Shown here: piece after piece, positions 20,466 through 32,308 of the stretch
Position numbering within the stretch: the first letter of the stretch is position 1
Layout: each line of letters begins with the position of its first letter
Source: Liriodendron chinense
Taxonomy: Eukaryota > Streptophyta > Magnoliopsida > Magnoliales > Magnoliaceae
DNA length: 64,000 nt
Reading direction: 5' to 3'
Assembly: GCA_003013855.2 (NCBI GenBank)
Contig: PVNU02000424.1
Span: 3,410,001 to 3,474,000, forward strand
Notes under the pieces: generated by a model
Told to the model about the DNA's origin: nothing
Database searches by the model: none
The model's input: the letters and a program-made list of their open reading frames with translations, nothing else
Made by a program: the position numbers and the translations under genes

Positions 20466-21431
20466 TGATGCAGGATGCCCTAATTGTGATGCATGCTCAT
20501 GAACACATATAATTCAACGGAAATAAAAGACAATAATAATCTAAAAATTCAACATCAACCATCATAAATTAAGAAAACCACAAAGAAACATGCAATAGAG
20601 CGGGCCATCATCACAACCACTAAGTAGGAAATTCAAATAATGCATAGGTTGGATCCGGCGAGGGATGGAACCTCCCGATGTTGCATGGTTATAACCCAAG
20701 CACCCAATGGGAATCACTAGTTCGAGGGATCAAAGGATTTCTCAGATTAAAGATTTGAAAATCTAAGGAATTGGGGTTTTGGATCAATTCTCAGATTTAG
20801 GGTTCGAGATTTGTGAGATAATATAAATAGATAATGAAGGAAAAACAAGTTTACCTTAGAAGAAGGTTGGAGAGGCACAAGAAGAAAAGAGAAGAAAAAG
20901 ATCGGAGAAAAGAAGATGAAGATCCACAAGAGAGAGAGGGAGGAGGCACCAAAAGGCTTTCTTTCATTTAATCAATAGCATAATGAAAAAGGTTTAGGGC
21001 AACGCCCTTATAAAATTCGGAATTAACATGATTACAAAAATACCCCTACTAACAAAATTTCAAAAAAAAGACATTCACACGAAAAAACATGCACACACTG
21101 ACCAAAAACTCAAATAAGTAAAAATGCGTATAATAAACGCAAATCTCAGATGCCCAATGGCCTCCGATGATGGCACGATGAAAGTGGGCCACGGCAAACC
21201 AACGGTCCGATCACATCATCATCGCAATCCAACGGTCCGATCATCTCCTCCAAGCAACTTACACGTCTTCTCAAGGTGGGGTCTTCTCAAATGTCTCGGA
21301 CTACATGTAAGGTCTTCGATGCTCCGCAAGTCGTCACGAACAATCCAGGCCCGTCATCATCGTTCTATAAAGATATAGGTGTCACTCGCCTCCTACACTG
21401 ATAAACCCTAAAGGACCTGACGTCCGCATCA
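20466..21431 (-). repeat. 5' LTR of gypsy element F
   Basis: 966 bp with ends TGATG and CATCA. It is adjacent to the primer site on its left and to target copy AACTC on its right. Confidence 0.9.
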
Positions 21432-21436
21432 AACTC

Positions 21437-22600
21437 TCTTCCCAAACATCTCTTTGGTGTTAATGTTTTCTGTGGAAATGTTGCTGTATATTTCCAACAT
21501 TATGCAATGATTTCCCAGTGGTCTGTCTTTACAAAAAAGTGGGTGGCCATCAGCAAGTTGAACAAAACCTTCAAGTAATGTGGTTCAAAAGCTAGCCAGC
21601 AAACTAAGCTATGTGGCCATCTCATATATAATTTTTTGCAACATCAAACTGAGTAACACGGCCTACTCATATATAGTTTTCTTCAAAAACATCTTTAGGA
21701 TGGTAAGAACATTGTTTAAAATCTGGAACAATATGATGCATATTGTCTGACACATCTTCTGTTTGGCTGGAGATTGATATGACTATTGTCTAATATGGAC
21801 TTTTGCCAAGCTGTACCTGCGGATATTAGAGATTTGTTCATCTTGGGCAGTACACACATCTCACAGTTGGGTTGCAAATAAACACAATAAAAACTCCACA
21901 AACTTCATTACATAATTCTCAAAACGCTAGACTCTTGGCAATCTTATTGGTCAATTACTCAACTTCCATTACGACCAAAGTATCATTCAGGTTATGTACA
22001 TGTACCAAGCTTTGCCTGCACATGAATCACTTAGAAAATTGTGCTCCTGTTTCTCCTTCCTGTCCATGGACTGCCAGTGTTTGTGCAATGTGTACTGTTT
22101 GCTTTGTTGATTTATATCCCATCATTCACGAAGTTGCAATGTTCTGATTTCTTTTTTCTTTTCTTGATAATGTTTTTGCTAAGGAAAGATGCAATGTATG
22201 CAATGTAAATATCAGGCCATGCATATCTACAATTTCACTATTCGATTTGGGATCAGGCATCAATAAGAAATATGTGCTATTTTCACTTCCATGATTGAGT
22301 AAAGAAACACCATATGTGCAGCCATTTGACATCACTGTTGTTTATGTCTTCTTGCAAATCCGTGGCATTTAATTGGCCTCTGCATTTGTGGTTATTCTAA
22401 ATTACCCTTTTTTAGCTTTATGCTGATTATATAATATCAATTGTAATGTAGACTTTGTTTTATTGCAGTCTTTTGCAACATCTTGATGTTAATTGCATGT
22501 GTTCATAACATCTAAAGAAAGAAGTTATGATCCTTTATGCTTTGTGCAGTAATTTTTTTTCAATTGATCTTTGGCTATAATCTCATCCTTTTCATTTAAT
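21437..22600. other. Spacer or intron-like DNA, no gene seen
   Basis: A/T-rich and T-tract-rich sequence, with short open frames of no recognisable family. Several TTGCAG and TTTGCAG sites late in the segment look like plant 3' splice sites and may precede the exon-like fragments that follow. Confidence 0.4.
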
Positions 22601-23940
22601 CTGCAGTGTTAGCAATGATCACACAAAAAAACTTTGGTGTAGAAACAGGCCAGCTGATCCTTGCCGTGATAAATACAACATCGGCGACAATTAAGTACCT
22701 CTTGTTCCTTCCTGAAGATGCTTCAGAGAAGAATTATACGATCATCAGTTTTGCATAACTGGACCCATGTTGTGCAACCATAATGCCAGATTTCTACTAC
22801 TTGGACTTCTGAGAATAGATTCCACAGTTCAGAGTGCTGAAACCATTTTGGAATGACAAACTCCCAAAATTTCAGAGTTGCAAGAAGCTACAAAATGATT
22901 CAATGAAAGAGAAAAAGAAAAGATAATGAGGGAGGGATCTAGCAACGCATGCTTAAAGAGATGCTAATTGCACTTTGAAAATCTGCTCGCCTCACATGGG
23001 AAAACGAGCTGCATGTGTGCAAGATTGGGTCTCCCTTCAAGACAAATGTAGATGATCTTAAAACCATGCCTAGATATGGTCCCCAGGCAGGCACTTCTAT
23101 ACAAAATAAATGAACAGCTAAGAGACATTGACCAATGGATCAAATTCTGTGAACATGGGTGGCCCACCTAATGATCGTATTCATCATATTTTAATGCATT
23201 TGATCTATAGTCTAAACAGTGAGGATCGCCCAACGAGCATTTTCAATCTTACACATGTGCCTTGTACATGTGAGGGGTGAGTGCAGTTGCATGATGTAAT
23301 TAGTGCTCCTCACTTTATCACATTTCATTGCCCAGAATGATTTTGTATTCCAGAAAATTGTTGGCTACTCATTAATCTATGCATTTAGCCTTCGCAGGTT
23401 ATGGAGAGCAAAATTCTGCACTTGTTGGTCATTTATCTGGTGCTTTGCATTACCCGAAGCCCCAATTAACAACTCCAGGGCCATTTGCTGCTGGATTGAC
23501 ATGAACTATTTCTGGTGTTGGAGTTGCAGTGACATTATTGATCACTCCCATCTTTTGAGGAGAGCAAAGGCAGCAAATTCCCGGTACTTTGTCTAATGGG
23601 TTCCCCCTCTCCCACTGGGACCACATTCATCAGTACTGGAGAGCAAGCATATCAACAAATTCCTCAGCAATTTCAACTACAACAGCAACAACCTGAACTT
23701 CCACAGAAAATGGTCTCTTTACCACTGCCACCTCCAAACCTCCAAACATGGTGCGGCAGCAACCTCCATCACATTTGCCGCTGCTTCCACATCCTCATTT
23801 ACATCACCCTCCACCACCCATTGGCATGCCTCCAACTATCCCATCTTCAATGCCAGGATCTAGGCTTGTGCTCTCACTAATGGCTGCGTTGGTGCGACTG
23901 CCACGGCCTAGTCCAATGGTTCCTTCTCTTTCATTGTTGT
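22600..23940 (+). pseudogene. Possible host-gene remnant with Pro/Gln-rich end
   Basis: After TCTGCAG at about 22606 and after TTCGCAG at about 23397 there are coding-like stretches. The second reads GYGEQNSALVGHLSGALHYP, then meets a TGA and a second stop, and after frame changes gives a Pro/Gln-rich region (AYQQIPQQFQLQQQQPELPQ near 23650-23700; HLPLLPHPHLHHPPPPIGMP near 23760-23840). Codon-like composition and low-complexity Pro/Gln tracts resemble the C-terminal tails of plant RNA-processing or transcription proteins, but I cannot name the family. Stops and shifts argue for a pseudogene or for wrongly assumed exon borders. It might belong with the exon-like fragment at 1-93. Confidence 0.35.
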
Positions 23941-26744
23941 AATTATTTAGTTCTTATTACTTCTTGTGTCTAGACTAGTATGTTCTTCCATCATTTCTTA
24001 AATGGTGATTCCGCATCCTCAATACACATGGCATCAAATGTGCATAGATCAGACTGTCCAAATTGTTGGATCCGTTGTGGGCCGAACATATCTAAGGATG
24101 ATTCTAACCATCCTATTGGGGTCCATCAAACACGAACATTTAAACAAAAAATGCTCTACCGTCCAAATTCAACTGCCAATTTCAAATGGTTAAGTTCAGT
24201 CTGATCAGTGCAATCTTCAACCATGCTCTATCCACAATGAGCCCTGCCATGTATGCCATGTGTACATTGGAGGAGTTTCAATACCCCCATTTTAGTGTAG
24301 CCTACCAGGTATGCAAGAATTTCTCTAGAATCCTCTTAGCTTCATGTTATATCAAGTATCTTGAGAAATATCTCTAACTGTTACAGTTTACATAACAAAT
24401 GTTTAAGAAATTCGATCTGCGGGCCCACTTAATCCACTGCCACCCCTACCAGCTCAAAATCAATGGCCTATATATGTACCAAAATCTATAAGATTGCAAA
24501 GTCCTAGCGGTGTAATAATGGGCCTTTCTTTTTTATTGAATGTGAACGCTGCTGTATTCTCTCTAAACCACCAGTTGATGAGCACCTATCGAGGAATAGG
24601 ATTCGTCCAACCTGGGGAGTTTTTGGTACATAGGTGTCCATAGGGGTGCTTTTAATATCAACTGTTTGGATCACTTAACATGGGCTTGCCTGCACTTATT
24701 CAAACTGACAACCTGCTATTAGGGCTGCCAATGGTCCGGGCTGGCTGGTTGGGATTTAGGGCCTGACCCACTTTGGGATATGCATGAGCTGGAATGCTAA
24801 GCTTGAGGGTCAATCTCAGGCCTAAAATTTGACCCCATTTAATAACTTCGCAGGGCTTGGGATTCGTTGAGAGCCCACCGGTCCGGCCCATTTAGAATTT
24901 TAATGGCATTTTGTGATATATCATGCATAATGGGACTCATCCCATGGCTTGCACAAATTGTGTGTCTGGACTCAGTCTTGGGCCATGCATAATCATCACA
25001 GGCCGGGTCGTGCTTGGGCCTGTTTGTTTTGGCCCTTCATGGACCGGGTGCTCGGCCCTATGTTTTTCTTTTTCGGCCTGGTCTGGGCTTGACAGACCTG
25101 GGCACTGCCCAAGCCCCACCTCTTGAAAGGTCTACCTGCTGTTGTACCATCTTTAGGCCCAAGCATTGTATAATACAATGCTTCTTTAATATTGTGCATT
25201 AATCTCTTCATTAAAAGAGGTTAGCAATGGTACCGAACCACAAGCAGACCGAACGTCTGTTGTGACATCCAACCAGTCCAACAAATTCCCTCCACGAAAA
25301 TCACCTAGCTCAGCAATTGACTAATTCAATCGCCAAATAGCTACACCATAGAAAAAAATTGACAGCTGTCTATCGAGTCTCAAGTACATGCATTCTCCAT
25401 GTACAATCAGATTGGCCTGATTTTGTAGTAGGTGATGTCCCCAGTGGGATGAACCCGTTCAATGGGTTGGATGTCGTACATGCATGATATCCAGCAGTAT
25501 TCAGCTCAGTACCATGCCTGCCTCTTAAGTAGGCATGAGCTGCAGTTAGTGGAGTATACCATGATGGAGGTGGCAATGAGCCAAGCAGCCTGTCCCTGTA
25601 GTTATCGAGCCCAGGTTAGACTGGGCAGGTCCACTCCAAGTGGGCCCAGCCTCGAAAACCAGCCGAAGGGCCACCTTGCAAAGCACGGACTATTAGAATC
25701 TCTTTAGATCATAGTTTTCAAAGTGGGTGAGTTGACTCGAAATTTGGCTGAGTTAACTCGATTCAAGTCATCGTGACTCAGTCCCAATTTGATAAAAATC
25801 ATCAAGCCAGCTCACTGACTCGGTCGATTCGATGTAAACTGCACAAAGTGGACATGAATAACCAGTAGTTACCACCTAAAAAACGCAACATGCCTGTAGA
25901 GATAAAAAAGAAAAAAAGAAAAAAATAATAATTAGAAAATATAAAGATGACAGGAGAGGACTGCTAGGGATTCATTTAAGGCCTGTTTGGTTGCCACTCT
26001 TGAATTTATTTTTCGAAGCATATTTTCATGAAAAGCAAATTCTAAGGTAGGTACCCATCATTGTTGAGACTTAGTTGTCTCCTAACCTTTTGAATGCCAA
26101 GTGGGATGCTTTTTTTTTCTTTTTTCTTTTGGGGGGTGGGAGGGATAGGAGGGGATAGTTCACACATCCCACTGTTAGTGCTTTTTTTTTCTTTTTTCTT
26201 TTGGGGGGGGGTGGGAGGGATAGGAGGGGATAGTTCACACATCCCACTGTTAGTACACCCACCCACATTGTTAGTCACCCTCCAATGTTAGATACCATGT
26301 GGGATGCTTAATCATCAATTGGGACAGTTCATTCAATTGAACCATTGGGAGCAGGCCATGGTACAAGCATCAGGCCAATCAGATGATCCTAACCCTTTCA
26401 ACATGGTCAATTTATTAGAACCATATGTTATTTAAGAGCCATAGATCATATGGGTAGATTTATCAAATGAAAGTGCTACTTTGGAATCATAAGCAATCCA
26501 AAGCAGATTGATTGTATAGATGTTTCAAAATAATGATTGGACATATTTTGTTTCTCCTCTCAATCTTATTGATTTAATGATCATCCGATTGGTGTGACTT
26601 TTGAACCATGGCTAGTCTCTAGTTGTACTAAAGGATGGACGGTTTAGATTGATGATTAGGCATCTCATGTGCCAATTAAAAGTTTTGAGATAGTTACTAA
26701 CATCCGATGAACGACTTTCACAAAATCCAATTATAAAAAGCTTA
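23941..26744. other. Spacer with decayed repeats, no gene seen
   Basis: Mixed-composition DNA. A G/C-rich stretch at about 24720-25130 has many GGGCC and GGCCC motifs and looks like an old transposon, but I found no ends. Around 25980 the phrase GGCCTGTTTGGTTGCC resembles a MITE terminus without a visible partner. The last base pairs are TTA, the left target copy of the inverted-repeat element. Confidence 0.4.
26107..26254 (+). repeat. 72-76 bp tandem duplication
   Basis: A unit with a T-rich tract, a G run and GGGATAGGAGGGGATAGTTC followed by ACACATCCCACTGTTAG occurs twice (26107-26178 and 26179-26254). The copies differ mainly in the length of the G run, so the event is recent. Confidence 0.9.
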
Positions 26745-28864
26745 GAGGGCGTTAGGCATCTCTACTCTAATTCAATAAGAGCTTTTTGAATAAGAGTTAC
26801 TTCAATAAGCTCTTTTTGTTCTAGCTTTTGTTTTAAATAAGCTCATTTGGTAGAATTTCAAAAACAAAACTCTTATTTAAAATAAGCACGTTTGGTAAAA
26901 CTTTTAAATAAGAGCTTTTTTAAGGGTAATTGATGTCATTTTTGAAGATTACAACAACTTAAATATAAGAGCAATCCAAATGGTTGTTTGGGTGGACTGT
27001 CATCATGTGGGGCCCAGCATCAATGCTAATTGTCCTTTATGTGGGGCCCCTCAATGTCCACTACCCATCACCATCATATGGACTCCACATTTGATGTGTC
27101 CATAGTGTGGGTCCTACTTTTGAAATGTATTGTCCATCATATGGGACCCAGTTTTGATATACCATTCATCAAGTGAGGTGCACCTTCTTTATGGATCATC
27201 CATCATACGGCCCACTTTGGATATGGGTCATCCATCATGAGAGACCTTAGATGTGGATCGTCCATTAGGTGGGGCCCACTTGATGTCAACTGTCCATTAT
27301 GAGAGGGCCACACTTCTATGTGAGCCATCCATCATTGTGAAGCCCACTTCGTCCATGATGTGGGCCCACCTTAATGTGGACCATTCTTTGTGTTGGGCCC
27401 CACCTTTATTATGGGCCGTTCATCATGTGAGCCTATCTTTGATATCAACTGACCATCATGTGGGCCCACCTTCAATGACCATCATCCATCATGTGGATCC
27501 CACCTTTGATGTGGACTGCCATTTAAATGGGACCTACTTGATGTGCATGTTCCGTCATGTTGGGCCACACTTTGATGTGGGTCATCTATCATGTGGTGCC
27601 TATCTTTGATGTGAACCTTTCATTACGTGGGCCCACCTTGATGTGGGGCCCCACTTCAATATGAGTCATTCATTATGAGGGGCCCATCTTTGCTGTCCAC
27701 CGTCCATCATGTGGGTCCTACCTTTGTTGTTGACCACTATCATGTGGGGCCCACATCAAGTAGGTAGTCCATCATGTGGGACCCATTTGATGTCCGCCAT
27801 CCATCATGTAGGTCCCACCTTAGTTGTGGACTGTCCATCATGTGGGGTTCAACCTTCAATATGGGTCATTCATCATGTAGGCCCACCTTTAATGTCAACC
27901 TTCCATCATGTGGTCCCACATTCAATATCCACCATCCATCACTTGGATCCTACCTTTGATGTGAACCATCCATCATGTGGGTCCCACCTTTGTTGTGGAC
28001 CATCTATCATGTGGGGCCCACTTGATGTGGATAGTCCATCATATGGGACCCACCTTTAATGTCCACCATCCATCATGTAGGTCCCACCTTTGCTATGGAC
28101 CATCCATCATGTGGGGCCCAACCTTCAATATGGGTCATTCATCATGTGGTCCCACATTTAATGTCAATCTTCCATCATGTGGTCGCACATTCAATGTCCA
28201 CCATCCATCATGTGGGTCCCACCTTTGCTATGAACCGTCCATCATATGGGCCCACTTGATGTGGATAGTCCATCCATCATGTAGGGCCACATTTTAATGC
28301 GGGTCATCCATCATGTGGGCCCCACCTTTGGTGTTCAGCGTCAATCATGTGGGGCCCAACCTTCAATATGGGTTGTTCATCATGTGGGCCTACCTTTGAT
28401 GTCAACCTTCCGTCATGTGATCCCACCTTCAATGTCCCCCATCCATCATGTAGGTCCCGCCTTTGATGTGGGCGTTCGTCATGTGGGGTCTACCTTTGAT
28501 GTGACCATGCATTATGTGGGCCCACCTTGATGTGGAAAACCACCTTCAATATGGGTTGTTCATCATGTGGGCCCACCTTAAAGATATTCTAAAGAAGAAA
28601 AGAGGGCAAGATGGGAATTACTTAAAAAGTTTGAGGACAAACTTGTGCAAAACTTAATTAAAAATGTCTACCCGCATAAGCTAAATAAGCTCTTAAAGTA
28701 AAAGTGACATCCTAATCACTTATTATTTAAGAGCTTATTTGCTAGTTTCTAAAAAAATAAACTCTAAAATGAAAGCTTTACCAAACGGTCTATTTTCATA
28801 ATAAGTGCTTATTTTTTTAGAATAAACAAATAAGCTCTTATTAGTAGATATGCCAAACGCCCCC
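26745..28864. mobile_element. Inverted-repeat (Tourist/Harbinger-like) element carrying a minisatellite
   Basis: The left end GAGGGCGTTAGGCATCTCTA is matched in inverse orientation by the right end (complement GGGGGCGTTTGGCATATCTA). Both ends lead into A/T-rich arms full of AATAAGAGCTT and its complement (26745-26965 and 28590-28864). The flanks are TTA at 26742-26744 and 28865-28867. A 3-bp TTA target duplication and a GGG..GTTTGGCA-type end are features of PIF/Harbinger and Tourist-like elements. No transposase is encoded; the interior is almost wholly a minisatellite. The element is therefore non-autonomous. The superfamily call rests only on the ends. Confidence 0.75.
26990..28585 (+). 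repeat. Minisatellite, period about 34-36 bp
   Basis: About 45 imperfect copies of a unit resembling CCATCATGTGGGGCCCACCT followed by TTGATGTGGAC fill 1.6 kb. Landmarks (CATCATGTGGG and variants) lie at, for example, 27767, 27802, 27836, 27868, 27904, 27935, 27970, 28004, 28035 and 28070. Open frames through it encode His/Pro/Ser-rich repeats and come from the periodicity; I do not regard them as genes. GTGGGGCCCAC is a palindrome recurring in most units. Confidence 0.93.
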
Positions 28865-28867
28865 TTA

Positions 28868-29343
28868 GCTTCAAAATTTAATTTATTTCCAAGTGTTGTT
28901 TGGATGACACTATCTATTTTATTTATTTTTCATATAGAATTATTTAAACATCGATGTTTGAAAGAAAAAAAATCAGGATCATTCATTGGGCAGGGTCACA
29001 AGACTCACAACCCATTCATTAGGTAGGGGTCACACCAAACATGTTCTGGCCCAAAAAAAATGTAGACATGCCCTAATCAATATACCATACAAAATATTAG
29101 TGGGGGACAATTTTACCCCTATAAGTAGCTCTGCACAATCTTTTAAATATTTTAAGGACATGGAAAGCCATTTGATGAAAGATAAGGGTAATTTGGTAAT
29201 CGAGAGTCATATGAGTGGTTAGCAACTCAGTTTCAAATTTCTATCCTTAAAAAGCTGTTCATTTGCATATTTTACGTGCTAAAATCTATAACACAAATTT
29301 TCTAATATCTCCCATCATATTTCTCTTCTTTGCATGTACCTGA

Positions 29344-29383
<40 letters not shown>

Positions 29384-29448
29384 GTAAACTACAGTTTGCC
29401 TCCCTCTACATATAGCCCTCACCCTTTCCCTCTAAATGATCCCCACCC

Positions 29449-29498
<50 letters not shown>

Positions 29499-29614
29499 TC
29501 TCTCCACTAGCGTTGTTACACATGTCATGCCCCCTATTGAAAAATAACCACAAGCATGAAAATCCACCTGAGCAAAGGCACATCTTGGTTATTAATAAGG
29601 TTGTCAATGAACCG
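28868..29614. other. Spacer with two CT microsatellites
   Basis: No gene seen. CT runs lie at about 29345-29379 and 29451-29494, separated by about 70 bp of C-rich sequence. Confidence 0.6.
29345..29494 (+). repeat. Paired CT microsatellites
   Basis: Two uninterrupted CT dinucleotide runs of about 35 and 44 bp flank a short C-rich spacer. Open frames through them are Ser/Leu or Glu/Arg runs and are artefacts. Confidence 0.95.
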
Positions 29615-30420
29615 TGTTATAGGTAAATCTAGTCGTGTCCCTTATCATGGCCTAGAAGATTCACAATCGTCGATATGTGGCCCACAAAGGCCAGCTCATC
29701 ACGCGTGTCAAAGCAGGATCCAAGCTTGTTAAAGCATAGAGTCCTCATACTCAACTGAAGCCAGGGATATAGTTTTGAGGCCTCGACTTTGGCCTCAGAT
29801 AACAGACAAAGTCCTGAAGACTCGGCTTCATCCTTGGATAGTGGAAAGGGCCCAAGGCCTTGGTTTTGGGCCTCAAGTGACAGGACATAGAACTGAGGCT
29901 TCAGCCTCAGGTATCGACGTTACCGTATAGCAATCATTCTATCCTGACAACTCAACTGAGGATGCCGAGTGCTATCCACATTAGATGTCCTCGGATCTGA
30001 GCACTTACTGTACCGCCATACGGAGATAACAATTAGCACCAGGATGCATTGGATCCAGACGTGATAAGCATAATCTCTCATAATCTGGAAACGTATCCTA
30101 GTACGGGATCTACAAATCCACCGCCATCGATTGTGAATCATTACCTATAAAAAGACACATCTACATCATCTCAAGGTACTCAATAAGCAACCCCTATACA
30201 CAACTAGAGTGCTTACGCTCAATCATTTCCTTTACTAACTTAAGCATCGGAGGGTCCTCCGTCGGCACGACCGACACCCCCCCGACACCTCCTCACTGAT
30301 CTTCCCTTGTGGTTACAGGTCTACCCAATCAGCATCGTCCATCGTCGCTGTCCCCATCAAACGATGAAGATCTACCATTGATCCCTAATCAACATCGATT
30401 GTCCAATTTCGGACGTTAAA
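29615..30420 (+). repeat. Probable 5' LTR of element H
   Basis: The start TGTTATAGG is assigned by position; the end (GGACGTTAAA) is set by the primer region that follows. A TATA box (CTATAAAAAG, about 30145) precedes a segment with GCTTACGCTCAATCATTTCC and CATCGGAGGGTCCTCCGTCG, a leader arrangement common in Tat/Ogre LTRs. No 3' LTR is left for comparison, so the borders are approximate. Confidence 0.6.
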
Positions 30421-30423
30421 AGA

Positions 30424-30447
30424 TTGGTGTCGTCTGTGGGAACGACT
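30424..30447 (+). other. Primer binding and leader site of element H
   Basis: TTGGTGTCGTCTGTGGGAAC is a close variant of the TTGGCGCCGTCTGTGGGAA signature found just after the 5' LTR of many Tat-clade gypsy elements. It marks the LTR end. Confidence 0.8.
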
Positions 30448-30502
30448 AGATCATTCTCGTTTATCTTTTCCTTCGTTGTTCGATACCTTCTTCATCTTTT
30501 CA

Positions 30503-31730
30503 ATGGCCCCCAAGCCCAAACGAGTGAATGGTATATCCACCACCACTACGTCAGCCCTCGTAATGCCACAACCTCTGGTGGAGGATAATGCTCCCATTGA
30601 GGCGAAACAGGCCCCACAGCAATGGGCTCTCCCACAATGTCCACCTCCGCCTCCATCACCTTCAATTCCTGGAAACGATGCTGACAGAATTTGTTTCCTA
30701 AAGGATAACATGTTGGCACTTCGAGTTGATGTGGCCCAATTCGTTAAAATGATGAGACAATGGGCTCCCCCAATGATTCTCGTGCTTAATGAACTAGTTA
30801 TCTTCGTGCATTCACGTCAACCTCAAGAGAAGCAGGGACAGAATCACCCGGCTTCGAGTCGGGCTGGACCACCTTTCCCAGCCCCCGTTCAACAGGGAGG
30901 GAGCCTCCCCACAAGAGATTTACGCCATACGCTCGATGCTAGATGTCAGCATCAAGGCGAAGCTACTGAAGCCTCTAACGCTACTCATACATTAGCATGG
31001 GAGTAAGGCCTCAAAAAATGCAAAGACAAGTTTCCCCATATAGAGCGCTACCAAACCAACACACCCCTAACTATACAAGCAATGGTGGAACAAACGGAAC
31101 CACCGCTCAACGAAGAAATCATGGAGGCACCACGACCAAAAAAGTTTCAGATGCCCAATATCCCTCATTATTCTGGGTTGGGAGACCCATGGAGCACATT
31201 GAAACCTTCAAATCTCACATGGAGCTTGAGGGTGTTAGCCCAGAGATCATGTGTCGATCATTCTCTCTCACCCTAAAAAATGCAGCCCAAACATGGTTTA
31301 TAAATCTTAAACTGCGTTCTCCTATCAACTGTGTACATTGTTTGCGTCACAGTTTTTGGGAAGCAAGAAGATGAAGAAGCCGGCGGCCCACTTGGCCACG
31401 ATTAAACAGAAGTCGAACGAATCTTTGAAGGACTACATGGTTCGTTCATGTCTGAGTCCGTACAAACTAAGGGTTACGCAGATGAAATAGGCCTGGCTTC
31501 CCTTCTTAGTGGAGTCAAGAACAAGGAGTTTCTTCGCCCTCGACAAATCCACTCCAAGGACAATGGCGGAACTCCAAGCCAAGTTTAAAACATACATCAA
31601 TGCTGGGGATTTGGTGAAGATCAGGCGAGTGTCTGAAGCTGGATCAAGCGACAAGAAAAAGAAGACTGTGGAGGCCTCATTCTTAGATAAGAAGAAGAAA
31701 AAGAAGGATCGACGAGACTGATCCTCGAGG
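30503..31730 (+). pseudogene. gag: Gag of element H, broken
   Basis: The first frame (MAPKPKRVNG at 30503 to 31006) is Pro/Gln-rich and N-terminal Gag-like. The core continues in other frames as FQMPNIPHYSG, DPMEHIETF-type, MCRSFSLTLKNAAQTWFINL and SNESLKDYMVR, followed by a Lys-rich tail near 31700. The order PHY.G.GDP, W...L and F is that of Tat/Ogre Gag. Frame changes occur near 31006, 31180 and 31370, with a stop near 31489. The protein would assemble particles around element RNA, but this copy cannot make it. Confidence 0.75.
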
Positions 31731-32308
31731 AGGACAGGTCACCCTGAGGGTTGGTACTCAGATTATACCCCTCTGAATGTTACGTAAGAAAATGTATTTA
31801 TTCACATCAGGGACATAAAATACACAAAGTGGCCACCTAAGATGAGAACCGACCCCGAGAAGAGGAATAAAAGAAAATATTGTTGATTCCATTAAGATCA
31901 TGGCCACGACATAGAGAACCACATCACCCTCAAGGATGAGATCGAGACTCCCATTAGGAAGGGTCATCTCCGTAATTACATAGTGCGACAAGACCGCTTC
32001 CCCAGAAGACGCGAGAGATCTCCTCGTTGGCAAGACCGACCACAGCGAGATCGATCGCCCCAACGGCCAGACCTCCAAATGCAAGAAGATTCTAAGCCTA
32101 TTGGCGAAATTAGAACCATCTTCAGTGGGCTAGCCGAAGCTGGAGATTCGCAGAACGTCATGAAGGCCCACGCAAGGAAGGCCCAGACTGAGCCTCGGCC
32201 GATATGCTCGGCGGAAAGGCCTGAGAAGTAGCCTAGCTGGAACCCCAGGTCACCACCTTCTCTGAGGATGATGCGAAGGGAATCCACTTCCCTCATTACA
32301 ACGCCATC
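31731..32308 (+). pseudogene. Gag C-terminal and Gag-protease linker of element H
   Basis: A frame rich in Arg, Pro and Gln (31983-32231, with RRRERSPRWQDRPQRDRSPQ) gives a basic, nucleic-acid-binding type composition like the end of Tat Gag. It is preceded by sequence without a coherent frame (31740-31980). No CCHC knuckle was seen. Confidence 0.55.

Larger units (their letters stand above)
17014..21431 (-). mobile_element. Internally deleted Ty3/gypsy element (F) with both LTRs
   Basis: A 4.4-kb element in reverse orientation. Its LTRs are 17014-17952 and 20466-21431, with ends TGATG...CATCA (the left copy has TAATG). It is flanked by AACTC at 17009-17013 and 21432-21436, a perfect 5-bp target duplication. 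In its own 5'-3' direction it has a tRNA-iMet-like primer site, an A/T-rich leader with short repeats, a gag remnant, a long frame derived from reverse transcriptase, and the C-terminal end of integrase. Protease, RNase H and the integrase core are missing, so it cannot move by itself. The integrase tail suggests a chromovirus-like gypsy parent. Confidence 0.92.

Noticed and set aside
24720..25130. GGGCC-rich block as a gene or CpG-island promoter
   Set aside because: No coding frame, no TATA or exon nearby, and the repeats suggest an old transposon; the borders are not visible.
27253..28530. Several overlapping 60-118 residue open frames
   Set aside because: They follow the 34-36 bp period and give His/Pro/Ser repeats in different frames, with no domain; they are shadows of the minisatellite.
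26990..28585. CRISPR-like array of regularly spaced repeats
   Set aside because: The repeats are contiguous imperfect units without unique spacers, in plant-type DNA, with no cas genes; it is a minisatellite.
29330..29626. 98-residue frame across the CT runs
   Set aside because: Composition is set by the dinucleotide repeats; no domain.
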